NCBI GenBank assembly: GCA_910579185.1
Contig: CAJTTG010000012.1
Location: 12,248-76,247 of the forward strand
DNA: 64,000 bases
Direction: 5' to 3'
From: an uncultured Muribaculaceae bacterium
GTDB taxonomy: Bacteria > Bacteroidota > Bacteroidia > Bacteroidales > Muribaculaceae
The notes beneath the pieces were generated by a model, which was given only the letters and a program-made list of their open reading frames with translations, made no database searches and had not been told where the DNA came from. Each line of letters opens with the position of its first letter. The stretch's first letter is position 1. Below, piece by piece: positions 23,852 to 32,700 of this stretch. The position numbers and the translations under genes were made by a program.

Positions 23852-26800
23852 ATGAAAAGAATAATCTGTTTTTGGCTTCTGACGGCAGTGGTGGGTCTGT
23901 GTGCGAGCGCAGGTGACCGGTTTGTCGCAAAGCCGTTTTCGGTCTATGGTCTCGGTGAGACTATTGACCGTTCCATCTATCTGAATATCCCGGATCTGTT
24001 TGAGTTTCCCGATGATATAGCCCTGACCGAAAATCTCGACAACCATGGGGTGACGGTGACGGTCAGCAGCGATAACGAGGAGCTGGTGTCGTACAAGACA
24101 TATTCATGGTATCTGAGATATAACAGGATAACGCTCACACAGCATAAAAATCTGCTTGGTACGGCCAATGTGACCGTCAGTCTGACTTACAATGGCGAGA
24201 CCGTAGAGAATACGGTTCCGTATGAGTATGTTGAGGTGATAGCGAAACCATTGACAATGTATGCCGATCTCGGGGCGTCGAAAAAACTCGATGTCCTCAG
24301 CGGAGTCTCGTCGCGAGGCAATCAACAGAATGTGACCCGAACGGGCGCGGAAAACACGGTCAGTCTGACGCTGCTTGAAGAGCCTGCGCTCGGAACTTGC
24401 ACGATAGACACGATCCATTACGACAAGATGAATACCGGTTATTACCGCAGCGCGGTTGTCTATACCCCTGTCGCCGGACTTGAAAATTATTCGCGTGACC
24501 GGTTCCGTTACCGTATCACTCTCGCGAGCGGAAATTATGCTGATGCCGAAATTGAGGTGCTGATCCGCAAGAACGCACTGGTGTCGCGTATCATAGAGTT
24601 TATGCCGGCACCGGGCCAGTTCACGAATGAAGGGACGTATGTCGATCCGTCGTGCATAATCGGCAATGGCAGCGGCAGCGGCACGAATGCCGCGCCTCAG
24701 ACCACGGGGCTTGTGTCGTTGGGCGGATTCGGCGGTTATGTTATAGTTGGTTTCGACCAGCCTGTCTACAATGATCCGCAGCATCCTTATGGCGTAGATT
24801 TCACAATCGGAGGCAATGCTTTCGTGGCTGACTACAAAGGAGTGTGGACGGAGCCGGGCGGCGTGATGGTGAGCCGTGACGACAATGGCAACGGCGAGGC
24901 TGACGATGAGTGGTATGAGCTTGCAGGAAGTGACTATTGGTTCAGCACCTCTCACCGCAATATCACCATGACGTATTATGATCCGGCCTATAACAAACGC
25001 TATACGGTTCCATGGACTACTGACAACGGAATGGCCGGGGCGTTGCTGACCAATCAATTCCACCAGCAACCCTATTTCCCTGATCCTGCACTTTATCCGG
25101 CGGTGGCCAAAAATATGAAGGATGGCACGCTCAGTTATACGGGGACATTGATCCGTTCGTCGCTTGACAAGCGTGTGCCCTCATATATCGAGTTCTACCG
25201 GTGTCCGGCGTTCGGTTATTGCGATAACAAGACAAAGCAGAACGGCGACTTGACGGTGGCTACCAATCCATATTACGATGATGAGAACGGGCGTTCGTCG
25301 GACGGGTTCGACATAAGCTGGGCCGTAGACAAAAACGGTAATTATGTTGATCTCGATCATATAGACTTCGTGAAGATCTATACGGCAGGATCGGTCAACG
25401 CCGGATGGCTCGGCGAGTGGTCGACGGAGGTGACCGGTGTCGGCATCACAAATCCGGATCCGGATTACGTTGCCAAGGACTATTATCTCAACTATGCGTC
25501 GATCACGCAGCTACAGGTGCCGGTCGGCGGCAGTTGCCAGTACGAGGGTCTTGCGTTCAAGAACGGAAAGCCGATCAAAGAGGGAGAGCCACGCTGGTGG
25601 GTGGATGATGAGAGTGTAGGCACAATCGACAATACCGGATTGTTTACGGGAAAGTCGATCGGCACGACCATGATTCATTTTCAGCAGTATCCCGACGCTC
25701 CGGCCGATGAGTTTGATGTTGAGGTCGTGGCTATGACCGGAGTGATGATCGACATTGAGGGCAATGCGTCGACGGTCTCGAACGACTCGATATCCTGTGT
25801 GCTGGGTGAGAAGATCTATATCAATGTGGAGTCGCTGACCCAGAACAAAGATCAGCTGAACGGAACGACATCGAACCGGTATATCTACGACAATTACAGC
25901 TGGGATAACAGCAATCCGGCTGTAGGCACGATCGATAACGGCACATTCGAGGCTCTTTCCGAGGGGGAAACCATGCTGACCGTCTATTCCGGCGTGGATC
26001 CCTCGCTGTCGAGCCAGATAAAGGTGACCGTGGTTCCGATTCCGGAGGCGCAGCTGATCAGTGATCCAATCCGGATTCCGTATTATCAAGCCAGCGGACA
26101 ACTTACAAATGACAAGATTTTCACTACAGGAAACGATGCCAGAGTAGATATGAAGGCCATCAGAACCGCTATTGACGGAAATGTGTCACTGGCCAACAAT
26201 GTCGTTGATTATGATTTTGAGTCGTTGGATTTCGGTCGTTATCCGGTTGAATTCTCAACTTCGGCCTACGGGGTGGGGAAGGAGTTCTCTACGGCGTTTG
26301 ACTACTATGCCGATGATTATGCCACGCCGCGTCAGCTGATTGTCCTGTCGGATGCTGAGGTGTACGGTATAACGGCCGACGGCGGAGGAATCAATGAATA
26401 TGACCTTCAGCTTGCCGATGGAGATGCGGATGATGTCGTGGCTCAGGGAGCATATGTGTGGATCGCTAAGGGTAACCGCCTTTCGCGATATAACCTTGCA
26501 AAAGGGAAGAAAGTGGCTGAGGCGGTTCTTTCGACCGACGGGCCACATGCGTTTGCCATTTATGAAGACCGGATTCTGGTGACGGACGGCGAAAAGGTGC
26601 GTCGCTATTACAAGACCGATCTTGAGGCGTGTGGTGAATTCTCAGCCGGCATGGCCGCTGAGGCGATTGCGACGGACGGGACCAGTGTGTGGATCTCGGG
26701 GGATGGCAAGATTGCGCAATTCTCTCTTGCCGGATTTATGGAGCAGTCGACAATGGAGCTGCCCGTGGCAGGCGGAACCCGTCTGTATGCGACAGGTGGC

Positions 26801-27982
26801 AAGGTGTATCAGCCATCAGCGGCCGGAGATGCGATGGCTATGATTGTGGCCGGAGAGGATGGTGTCTCGACTGTTGCATGTGGCGATGCCGTATCGTCGG
26901 GAGTGTCATTCCTTGATGCTGATGCCGGGGCTGTTGTGGCTTTCGATAGCGAACATGGTGTGAGGGTCTTTGATGTCGCCACGGGATTGTGGAGTGTCAA
27001 GGCTGTGGGATATGATAATATTCCTGATTTGGGCACTGCTTTAAAAGCAGATCCGGCATCTATGGCACTGATGGCAGCTGTTGAACCGAATGTAGCTCCT
27101 GTGGCCAAATCGATATCGGCCACGAGCATTTATGAATATGCTACGGCTGTGACTAATTCTACCAAGCTGAAAACGTCATTCTGTAGCGATCAGGAGAATA
27201 ATTATGATGTTTATGCCAGGATTGGCGAGGGCTCGGAGGACTGGTTGCAGAGTGTCGAACGACAAGCCAACGGCTCGCTGAAGGTTGTTGCCAAGGCCGC
27301 AATGACCGTTGATGCCGATTCTGTGGTGTCATTCCGTGCCGAGATTATAGACCATGCCGGAGAATCGGTGTTTACTGAGGTCCCGTTCAAGATAGTTCCA
27401 AGGATCTATCGTCCTCTGATCAGAGATTATTCGATAGATGGAGTGGCGGAGACGGATTTCGAGCATTCCGCGCCGATCGGTGACATATTCGTGAGCCAGG
27501 GGTCGGCAACTATTATCAAGAACTATTATCTGTACACGGATGAGATAGTGCGTCATTCGCTTCCTGAGAATGTAAATGTGGCCATCTCGGGGGATGAGCT
27601 GAGGGTTTCAGCTCCTGCCGGCACGGAAGCGACGGGAGAGATAGTTCTCCAGCGGACCATAGCCTATAAAAATCAGGCGTCGTACACCCCCAAAGTGTTC
27701 TCGACCGTCATACCGGTCACAATCTCGGCGTCGACCCAGGGGATTGATGAGGTAGGAGTCCGTACTGTCGGATTCTATCCAAATCCTGCCACGGATCATA
27801 TTGTGATCGATGTGGAGAGTCAGGCCGCTGTGGAGATCTACACACTTTCGGGAGCGAGGGTTCTTATGACTGAAGCGATGCCCGGCGCACCTGTCAATGT
27901 TTCGAATCTCCCGTCCGGAACTTATATTCTCCGGGTCGGTGATGGTCGGAATTGGTTGACCGGAAAACTTATTAAACGCTAA
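23852..27982 (+). CDS. Large secreted multidomain protein with type IX sorting tail, cobalamin operon
   Basis: This 1376-residue protein has a signal peptide (IICFWLLTAVVGLCASA). Domains by residue: 25-235, beta-rich; 245-530, the module shared with the 407-residue lipoprotein (EFMPAPGQFTNEG, DDNGNGEADDEWYELAGSDY, GWLGEWSTEV); 545-730, two bacterial Ig-like (Big_2) domains (VGTIDNTGLFTGKSIGTTMI, GTFEALSEGETMLTVY); 825-1075, propeller-like blades (GAYVWIAKGNRLSRYNL, TDGTSVWISGDGKIAQF); 1080-1280, cadherin/PKD-like; 1300-1376, type A C-terminal domain (FYPNPATDHIVIDVE, LPSGTYILRVGDG). It combines both lipoprotein-type modules of the operon in one chain. It is last in the operon and followed by a strong terminator. 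Role in corrinoid capture is inference. Confidence 0.8.
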   Translation: MKRIICFWLLTAVVGLCASAGDRFVAKPFSVYGLGETIDRSIYLNIPDLFEFPDDIALTENLDNHGVTVTVSSDNEELVSYKTYSWYLRYNRITLTQHKNLLGTANVTVSLTYNGETVENTVPYEYVEVIAKPLTMYADLGASKKLDVLSGVSSRGNQQNVTRTGAENTVSLTLLEEPALGTCTIDTIHYDKMNTGYYRSAVVYTPVAGLENYSRDRFRYRITLASGNYADAEIEVLIRKNALVSRIIEFMPAPGQFTNEGTYVDPSCIIGNGSGSGTNAAPQTTGLVSLGGFGGYVIVGFDQPVYNDPQHPYGVDFTIGGNAFVADYKGVWTEPGGVMVSRDDNGNGEADDEWYELAGSDYWFSTSHRNITMTYYDPAYNKRYTVPWTTDNGMAGALLTNQFHQQPYFPDPALYPAVAKNMKDGTLSYTGTLIRSSLDKRVPSYIEFYRCPAFGYCDNKTKQNGDLTVATNPYYDDENGRSSDGFDISWAVDKNGNYVDLDHIDFVKIYTAGSVNAGWLGEWSTEVTGVGITNPDPDYVAKDYYLNYASITQLQVPVGGSCQYEGLAFKNGKPIKEGEPRWWVDDESVGTIDNTGLFTGKSIGTTMIHFQQYPDAPADEFDVEVVAMTGVMIDIEGNASTVSNDSISCVLGEKIYINVESLTQNKDQLNGTTSNRYIYDNYSWDNSNPAVGTIDNGTFEALSEGETMLTVYSGVDPSLSSQIKVTVVPIPEAQLISDPIRIPYYQASGQLTNDKIFTTGNDARVDMKAIRTAIDGNVSLANNVVDYDFESLDFGRYPVEFSTSAYGVGKEFSTAFDYYADDYATPRQLIVLSDAEVYGITADGGGINEYDLQLADGDADDVVAQGAYVWIAKGNRLSRYNLAKGKKVAEAVLSTDGPHAFAIYEDRILVTDGEKVRRYYKTDLEACGEFSAGMAAEAIATDGTSVWISGDGKIAQFSLAGFMEQSTMELPVAGGTRLYATGGKVYQPSAAGDAMAMIVAGEDGVSTVACGDAVSSGVSFLDADAGAVVAFDSEHGVRVFDVATGLWSVKAVGYDNIPDLGTALKADPASMALMAAVEPNVAPVAKSISATSIYEYATAVTNSTKLKTSFCSDQENNYDVYARIGEGSEDWLQSVERQANGSLKVVAKAAMTVDADSVVSFRAEIIDHAGESVFTEVPFKIVPRIYRPLIRDYSIDGVAETDFEHSAPIGDIFVSQGSATIIKNYYLYTDEIVRHSLPENVNVAISGDELRVSAPAGTEATGEIVLQRTIAYKNQASYTPKVFSTVIPVTISASTQGIDEVGVRTVGFYPNPATDHIVIDVESQAAVEIYTLSGARVLMTEAMPGAPVNVSNLPSGTYILRVGDGRNWLTGKLIKR

Positions 27983-28025
27983 AATACACAGATCGGACAA
28001 CTCTTTTCTGTCAATATAAGCAGCG

Positions 28026-28062
28026 GCGGCACTTTCATGTGAATGAAGGTGTCGCTTTTTTT
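28026..28062 (+). terminator. Intrinsic terminator of the cobalamin operon
   Basis: GCGGCACTTTCAT (28026-28038) pairs along 13 bases with ATGAAGGTGTCGC (28043-28055), loop GTGA, followed by seven T. It separates the operon from the tRNA-tuf promoter. Confidence 0.93.
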
Positions 28063-28148
28063 GAAAGTATGAAGTGGCTGAAAATTAGTTTGTTTTGAGA
28101 CGTTTACTTTGGAAAAACAAAAAAAAATGAATTATGATGGTAAAAATA

Positions 28149-28180
28149 TTTGGAGGAATGGAATTTTGTGCTTAACTTTG
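28149..28180 (+). promoter_or_regulatory. Promoter of the tRNA-tuf operon
   Basis: TTTG at 28149-28152, a 20-base spacer and TAACTTTG at 28173-28180 match the Bacteroidetes consensus. The first tRNA begins 43 bases downstream. Confidence 0.85.
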
Positions 28181-28223
28181 CAATCGCTTTTGAGGCCGTA
28201 CAACGGCACTTGATAGCAGACCC

Positions 28224-28297
28224 GCCTCTTTAGCTCAGTTGGCCAGAGCACGTGATTTGTAATCTCGGGGTCGTTGGTTCGAATCCGACAAGAGGCT
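28224..28297 (+). tRNA. tRNA-Thr (anticodon TGT)
   Basis: A 74-base cloverleaf: acceptor GCCTCTT/AAGAGGC, D arm GCTC/GAGC, anticodon loop TTTGTAA, T arm GTTGG/CCGAC, discriminator T, no encoded CCA. The anticodon stem CGTGA/TCTCG has a T-T mismatch at its third pair. The order Thr-Tyr-Gly-Thr-tuf is the same as in E. coli thrU-tyrU-glyT-thrT-tufB. Confidence 0.95.
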
Positions 28298-28351
28298 CAA
28301 AACAGCCGAAGGATAGCTTCGGCAGAGGAAAATGAAATAATTATTTTCTCC

Positions 28352-28434
28352 GGGCGTGTTCCAGAGTGGCCAAATGGGGCAGACTGTAAATCTGCTGGCT
28401 TTCGCCTTCGGTGGTTCGAATCCATCCGCGCCCA
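28352..28434 (+). tRNA. tRNA-Tyr (anticodon GTA)
   Basis: An 83-base class II tRNA with acceptor GGGCGTG/CGCGCCC (one G-T pair), anticodon loop CTGTAAA, a long variable arm and T loop TTCGAAT. CCA is not encoded. Confidence 0.95.
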
Positions 28435-28443
28435 CAAAATAAT

Positions 28444-28516
28444 GCGGAAGTAGCTCAGTTGATAGAGCATCAGCCTTCCAAGCTGAGGGTCGCGAGTTTG
28501 AGCCTCGTCTTCCGCT
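28444..28516 (+). tRNA. tRNA-Gly (anticodon TCC)
   Basis: A 73-base cloverleaf: acceptor GCGGAAG/CTTCCGC, anticodon loop CTTCCAA, discriminator T, no encoded CCA. The T loop is TTTGAGC, with T in place of the nearly universal C56. The D loop AGTTGATA has A in place of G19, so the usual G19-C56 tertiary pair becomes A19-T56. Confidence 0.94.
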
Positions 28517-28523
28517 CTAATTT

Positions 28524-28595
<72 letters not shown>

Positions 28596-28689
28596 CTATA
28601 AAAGTAACAGCCCCGATAGTGTCTAATTGCTATCGTGGCGTTGCGATTAAACAAGATATCATTCTAACAACAATAAATAGCAAAAAGTT

Positions 28690-29874
28690 ATGGCTAAAGA
28701 GAAATTCGAAAGAACCAAACCGCATGTTAACATCGGTACCATCGGTCACGTTGACCACGGCAAAACTACTTTGACTGCCGCTATCACTACCGTGCTTGCA
28801 AAGGCCGGTCTTTCTGAAGTGAAGTCGTTCGACCAGATCGACAACGCACCTGAGGAAAAGGAACGTGGTATCACTATCAACACCGCACACGTAGAATACG
28901 AAACAGCTAACCGTCACTACGCACACGTAGACTGCCCCGGACACGCTGACTACGTTAAGAACATGGTAACCGGTGCTGCTCAGATGGACGGTGCAATCAT
29001 CGTGGTTGCTGCAACCGACGGTCCTATGCCCCAGACCCGTGAGCACATCCTTCTCGCTCGTCAGGTGAACGTTCCCCGTATCGTTGTGTTCCTGAACAAG
29101 TGTGACATGGTTGACGACGAAGAAATGTTCGAACTCGTTGAAATGGAAATGCGTGACCTTCTTTCGTCTTACGACTACGATGGCGACGAAACTCCTATCA
29201 TCCGCGGTTCTGCACTCGGCGCACTCAACGGCGAACCCCAGTGGGAACAGAAAGTTATGGAGCTCATGGAAGCTGTTGACAACTGGATTCCGCTGCCTCC
29301 CCGTGATATCGACAAACCTTTCTTGATGCCTGTTGAGGACGTATTCTCAATCACTGGTCGTGGTACTGTAGCTACTGGCCGTATCGAAACCGGTATCGTT
29401 AAGGTTGGTGACGAAGTTCAGATCATGGGTCTTGGCGCAGACATGAAGTCGGTTGTTACCGGTGTTGAAATGTTCCGCAAACTCCTCGATCAGGGTGAAG
29501 CTGGTGACAACGTAGGTCTGCTTCTCCGCGGTATCGACAAGAAAGATATCAAGCGTGGTATGGTAATCTGCCACCCGGGTGTTGTTAAGCCCCACAGCAA
29601 ATTCAAAGCTTCAGTTTATATCCTGAAGAAAGAAGAAGGTGGCCGTCACACTCCGTTCCACAACCACTATCGTCCTCAGTTCTACATCCGTACACTCGAC
29701 GTAACCGGTGAGATCACTCTTCCGGAAGGTGTGGAAATGGTTATGCCTGGTGACCACGTAGAAATCATCGTTGAGCTCATCAACCCGGTAGCTTGCGATC
29801 AGGGTCTTCGTTTCGCAATCCGCGAAGGTGGTCGTACCGTAGGTTCTGGCCAGATCACTGAGATCCTCGACTAA
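28690..29874 (+). CDS. tuf: Elongation factor Tu
   Basis: This 394-residue GTPase delivers aminoacyl-tRNA to the ribosome. GTP-binding motifs are GHVDHGKTT (P-loop), DCPGHADYV (G3) and NKCD (G4). Domains 2 and 3 follow, with GRGTVATGRIETG and the C-terminal GGRTVGSGQITEILD. Length and sequence are typical. Codon choice is strongly biased (for example CGT, GGT, AAC), as expected for a very highly expressed gene. It is co-transcribed with four upstream tRNAs and followed by a hairpin and tRNA-Trp. Confidence 0.99.
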   Translation: MAKEKFERTKPHVNIGTIGHVDHGKTTLTAAITTVLAKAGLSEVKSFDQIDNAPEEKERGITINTAHVEYETANRHYAHVDCPGHADYVKNMVTGAAQMDGAIIVVAATDGPMPQTREHILLARQVNVPRIVVFLNKCDMVDDEEMFELVEMEMRDLLSSYDYDGDETPIIRGSALGALNGEPQWEQKVMELMEAVDNWIPLPPRDIDKPFLMPVEDVFSITGRGTVATGRIETGIVKVGDEVQIMGLGADMKSVVTGVEMFRKLLDQGEAGDNVGLLLRGIDKKDIKRGMVICHPGVVKPHSKFKASVYILKKEEGGRHTPFHNHYRPQFYIRTLDVTGEITLPEGVEMVMPGDHVEIIVELINPVACDQGLRFAIREGGRTVGSGQITEILD

Positions 29875-29927
29875 TAACAGAGTCGACGCCGGATCGGACT
29901 TGAAAGTCTGATCGGACAAAATAAAAC

Positions 29928-29971
29928 AAAAGCGGCCGGCTTAGCCGGATTCGGATAGGACGGCCGCTTTT
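29928..29971 (+). terminator. Hairpin terminator or attenuator after tuf
   Basis: AAAAGCGGCCG (29928-29938) and CGGCCGCTTTT (29961-29971) form an 11-base stem with a 22-base loop, four T at the end. It probably reduces readthrough from tuf into tRNA-Trp and secE. Confidence 0.7.
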
Positions 29972-29976
29972 AACAT

Positions 29977-30049
29977 ACAGGAATAGCTCAGTCGGTAGAG
30001 CACTGGTCTCCAAAACCAGGTGTCGGGAGTTCGAGCCTCTCTTCCTGTG
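29977..30049 (+). tRNA. tRNA-Trp (anticodon CCA)
   Basis: A 73-base cloverleaf with a perfect acceptor ACAGGAA/TTCCTGT, anticodon stem CTGGT/ACCAG with loop CTCCAAA, T loop TTCGAGC, discriminator G. It lies between tuf and secE, as in many bacteria. Confidence 0.96.
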
Positions 30050-30063
30050 CAAAGAAAACAGAA

Positions 30064-30273
30064 ATGAAGAAACTAAAACTATTTACGAATATCGAGGAGT
30101 CGTATACCGAACTGCGGTATAAGACTTCTTGGCCAACAAAAGGTCAGCTTGTCAAGAGCGCCATGATCGTGCTGATTGCTTCCGTTATACTTGCTGCGAT
30201 CATCTGGTGTGTTGACTGGGTTGTTGAGAAAGTAATGAGCTTAATTTACGCATTGCCCCAGCTGTTCAGCTAA
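30064..30273 (+). CDS. secE: Preprotein translocase subunit SecE
   Basis: This 69-residue protein has an amphipathic N-terminal helix (ESYTELRYKTSWPTKGQLVK) and one membrane helix (MIVLIASVILAAIIWCVDWV). This is the minimal one-helix SecE form that braces SecY in the inner membrane. It sits directly between tRNA-Trp and nusG, the conserved location. Confidence 0.95.
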   Translation: MKKLKLFTNIEESYTELRYKTSWPTKGQLVKSAMIVLIASVILAAIIWCVDWVVEKVMSLIYALPQLFS

Positions 30274-30312
30274 GCAATGTGATTGTAATCACTTTTGAAA
30301 AGAACAATATCA

Positions 30313-30864
30313 ATGGCCGACGAAAAGAGAGCATGGTACGTTTTGCGTGCCATTTCAGGTAAAGAAGCCAAGGTTAAGGAAGTTTTGGATGCACAAATCC
30401 GTAACACTGATCTCGGCAAATACGTTTTCCAAGTATTGATACCTACAGAGAAAGTGCTTACCGTCCGTGGCGGCAAGAAGGTTGTAAAAGAAAAGAACCT
30501 TTACAGCGGCTACGTGTTTGTTGAAGCTATTCTTCACGGCGAAGTGATGTACGAGCTCCGTAACACCACAAACGTCATTGATTTCCTTCGTGGCAAAGGT
30601 AAGGATGCAAAACCGGAACCTTTGCGTCAGAGCGAAGTTCAGCGTATGCTCGGCATGGCCGATGATATGGCTGAGGTGACTGTTGATTCCATCAATGATT
30701 ATCTTGTCGGCGAGACTGTCAAGGTTATCTTTGGAGCATTCAGCGGATTCACCGGAGAGATCGAAGAAGTTGACAGAGACAAGAAAAAGCTCAAGGTCAT
30801 GGTCAAGATCTTTGGCCGCAAGACACCGCTTGAGTTGGAAAATTCGCAAGTAGAGCGCGTTTGA
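30313..30864 (+). CDS. nusG: Transcription termination/antitermination factor NusG
   Basis: This 183-residue protein has an NGN domain (RAWYVLRAISGKEAKVKEVL, NLYSGYVFVEA) and a C-terminal KOW domain (VGETVKVIFGAFSGFTGEIE). It binds RNA polymerase and links it to Rho or the ribosome. The ATG at 30313 gives the family start; the frame is open 18 bases further upstream but that would add six odd residues. Confidence 0.97.
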   Translation: MADEKRAWYVLRAISGKEAKVKEVLDAQIRNTDLGKYVFQVLIPTEKVLTVRGGKKVVKEKNLYSGYVFVEAILHGEVMYELRNTTNVIDFLRGKGKDAKPEPLRQSEVQRMLGMADDMAEVTVDSINDYLVGETVKVIFGAFSGFTGEIEEVDRDKKKLKVMVKIFGRKTPLELENSQVERV

Positions 30865-30955
30865 TAAATGATCGTTGCCCATTGGTTACGCAGAGGGTAG
30901 CGATTTCGTTTGCAGACGAGCACAATCAACACCAATATCTAAAATTAAGATTAAA

Positions 30956-31399
30956 ATGGCTAAAGAAATTGCTGGACAAATCAAATTGCAGATTAAGGGT
31001 GGAGCAGCAAATCCATCACCGCCAGTAGGTCCCGCGCTGGGTTCTAAGGGCATCAACATCATGGAATTTTGCAAGCAGTTCAATGCCCGTACCCAGGACA
31101 AAGCCGGCAAAGTTCTGCCTGTTGTAATCACATATTACACTGACAAGAGCTTTGATTTCGTCGTAAAGACACCGCCGGTAGCAGTACAGCTGCTCGAAGC
31201 AACCAAGCTGAAGAGCGGTTCTGCACAGCCTAACCGTAACAAGGTGGCTGAGATCACATGGGAACAGGTAAAGACAATCGCCGAGGATAAAATGCCCGAC
31301 CTGAATTGCTTCACCGTAGAATCCGCAATGCGTATGGTTGCTGGTACAGCCAGAAGTATGGGTATCACCGTTAAAGGTACATTCCCTGAAAATAACTAA
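30956..31399 (+). CDS. rplK: Ribosomal protein uL11
   Basis: The product is 147 residues, starting MAKEIAGQIKLQIKGGAANP, with PVGPALGSKGINIMEFCKQF, the L11 signature. It forms the stalk base of the 50S subunit near the GTPase centre. The ATG at 30956 is chosen over an upstream in-frame ATG at 30875 that would add 27 unrelated residues. It is followed after 20 bases by rplA. Confidence 0.98.
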   Translation: MAKEIAGQIKLQIKGGAANPSPPVGPALGSKGINIMEFCKQFNARTQDKAGKVLPVVITYYTDKSFDFVVKTPPVAVQLLEATKLKSGSAQPNRNKVAEITWEQVKTIAEDKMPDLNCFTVESAMRMVAGTARSMGITVKGTFPENN

Positions 31400-31419
31400 T
31401 AAACTTCAATTGAAAACAG

Positions 31420-32115
31420 ATGAGTAAACTTACAAAAAATCAAAAGTTGGCCCTCGGTAAGATTGAAGCTGGGAAGACCTACACTCTCGCTGAAGCGACT
31501 GAAAAGGTAAAGGAAATCACTTTCACCAAATTCGATGCTTCGCTTGACATTGATGTGCGTCTTGGCGTAGATCCCCGTAAGGCAAACCAGATGGTTCGCG
31601 GCGTTGTGACACTTCCTCATGGAACAGGTAAGACCGTCCGTGTGTTGGTTCTCTGCAACCCCGATGCTGAAGCAGCCGCAAAAGAAGCCGGTGCTGACTA
31701 TGTTGGTCTGGACGAGTATATCGAAAAGATCAAGGGTGGTTGGACCGATGTAGACGTAATCATCACCCAGCCCGCAATCATGGGTAAGATCGGTGCTCTG
31801 GGCCGTGTACTCGGACCCCGTGGCCTGATGCCTAACCCCAAGAGCGGCACTGTGACCAACGACGTTGCAAAAGCTGTGGAAGAGGTTAAGAAAGGTAAGA
31901 TCGACTTCAAGGTAGACAAAAACGGTATTGTACACTCTTCGATCGGTAAGGTGAGCTTCACTCCCGAGCAGATGAAGGATAACGCCCGTGAGTTTATCAA
32001 CACCCTGATCAAACTGAAACCAGCCACTGCGAAAGGCACCTATATCAAGAGCATTTATCTTTCATCCACGATGAGCCCGGGCGTTAAGGTTGACGCTAAG
32101 AGCATCGAAGACTAA
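31420..32115 (+). CDS. rplA: Ribosomal protein uL1
   Basis: This 231-residue L1 protein has the typical motifs DVDVIITQPAIMGKIG, LGPRGLMPNPKSGTVT and KVDKNGIVHSSIGKVSF. It forms the mobile L1 stalk on 23S rRNA and in many bacteria represses its own operon by binding mRNA. It lies between rplK and rplJ with short gaps. Confidence 0.98.
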   Translation: MSKLTKNQKLALGKIEAGKTYTLAEATEKVKEITFTKFDASLDIDVRLGVDPRKANQMVRGVVTLPHGTGKTVRVLVLCNPDAEAAAKEAGADYVGLDEYIEKIKGGWTDVDVIITQPAIMGKIGALGRVLGPRGLMPNPKSGTVTNDVAKAVEEVKKGKIDFKVDKNGIVHSSIGKVSFTPEQMKDNAREFINTLIKLKPATAKGTYIKSIYLSSTMSPGVKVDAKSIED

Positions 32116-32137
32116 CACTTAAAAACGCGTTACGAAA

Positions 32138-32662
32138 ATGAGAAAGGAAGATAAAGCAGTAGCTATAGAAAATATCGCTCAAACCCTTAAGGAGTATACA
32201 AATTTCTACCTTGTAGAAACAGCCGGACTCGATGCTGAGAAGACAAGCGCGCTCCGTCGTGCATGCGCTCAGGCCGACATCAAACTTCTGGTTGTAAAGA
32301 ACACTTTGCTCCACAAGGCACTTGAGCAGCTTGACGGCGATTACACAGAATTGTATCCCGTACTCGCAGGCCCGACTTCGCTGATGTGTACGAATGTAGC
32401 GAACGCACCGGCTAAGTTGATCAAGGACTTCGTAAAGAAGGACGACGTACTCCCCGCGTTCAAGGCAGCATACGTAGAAGAGACCGTATATGTAGGCGCA
32501 GATCAGCTCGACACCCTTGCAACAATCAAGAGCAAGAACGAACTTATCGCCGATGTTGTGGCACTTCTCCAGTCGCCGGCCAAGAATGTTATTTCGGCTC
32601 TAACCTCGGGTGGCAGCAAGCTTCATGGCATCCTTGAGACTCTATCAAAAAAAGAAGCATAA
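32138..32662 (+). CDS. rplJ: Ribosomal protein uL10
   Basis: This 174-residue protein starts MRKEDKAVAIENIAQTLKEY and has the L10 core (FYLVETAGLDAEKTSALR, LLVVKNTLLHKALEQ) with a C-terminal helix that binds L7/L12 dimers. It links the L7/L12 stalk to the ribosome. Only 22 bases separate it from rplA, so the usual L10 leader must lie within rplA or be absent. Confidence 0.97.
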   Translation: MRKEDKAVAIENIAQTLKEYTNFYLVETAGLDAEKTSALRRACAQADIKLLVVKNTLLHKALEQLDGDYTELYPVLAGPTSLMCTNVANAPAKLIKDFVKKDDVLPAFKAAYVEETVYVGADQLDTLATIKSKNELIADVVALLQSPAKNVISALTSGGSKLHGILETLSKKEA

Positions 32663-32700
32663 TCAACACAAAGTAAATAACAAAATAAATACATACTAAA

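Noticed and set aside
23222..25069. Long antisense frames opposite the type IX proteins
   Set aside because: The forward frames have signal peptides, known domains and sorting tails. The reverse frames are rich in Ile, Arg and His with no domain.
32116..32137. L10 leader regulatory element before rplJ
   Set aside because: Only 22 bases separate rplA and rplJ, too short for the known L10 leader, and no hairpin is visible there.
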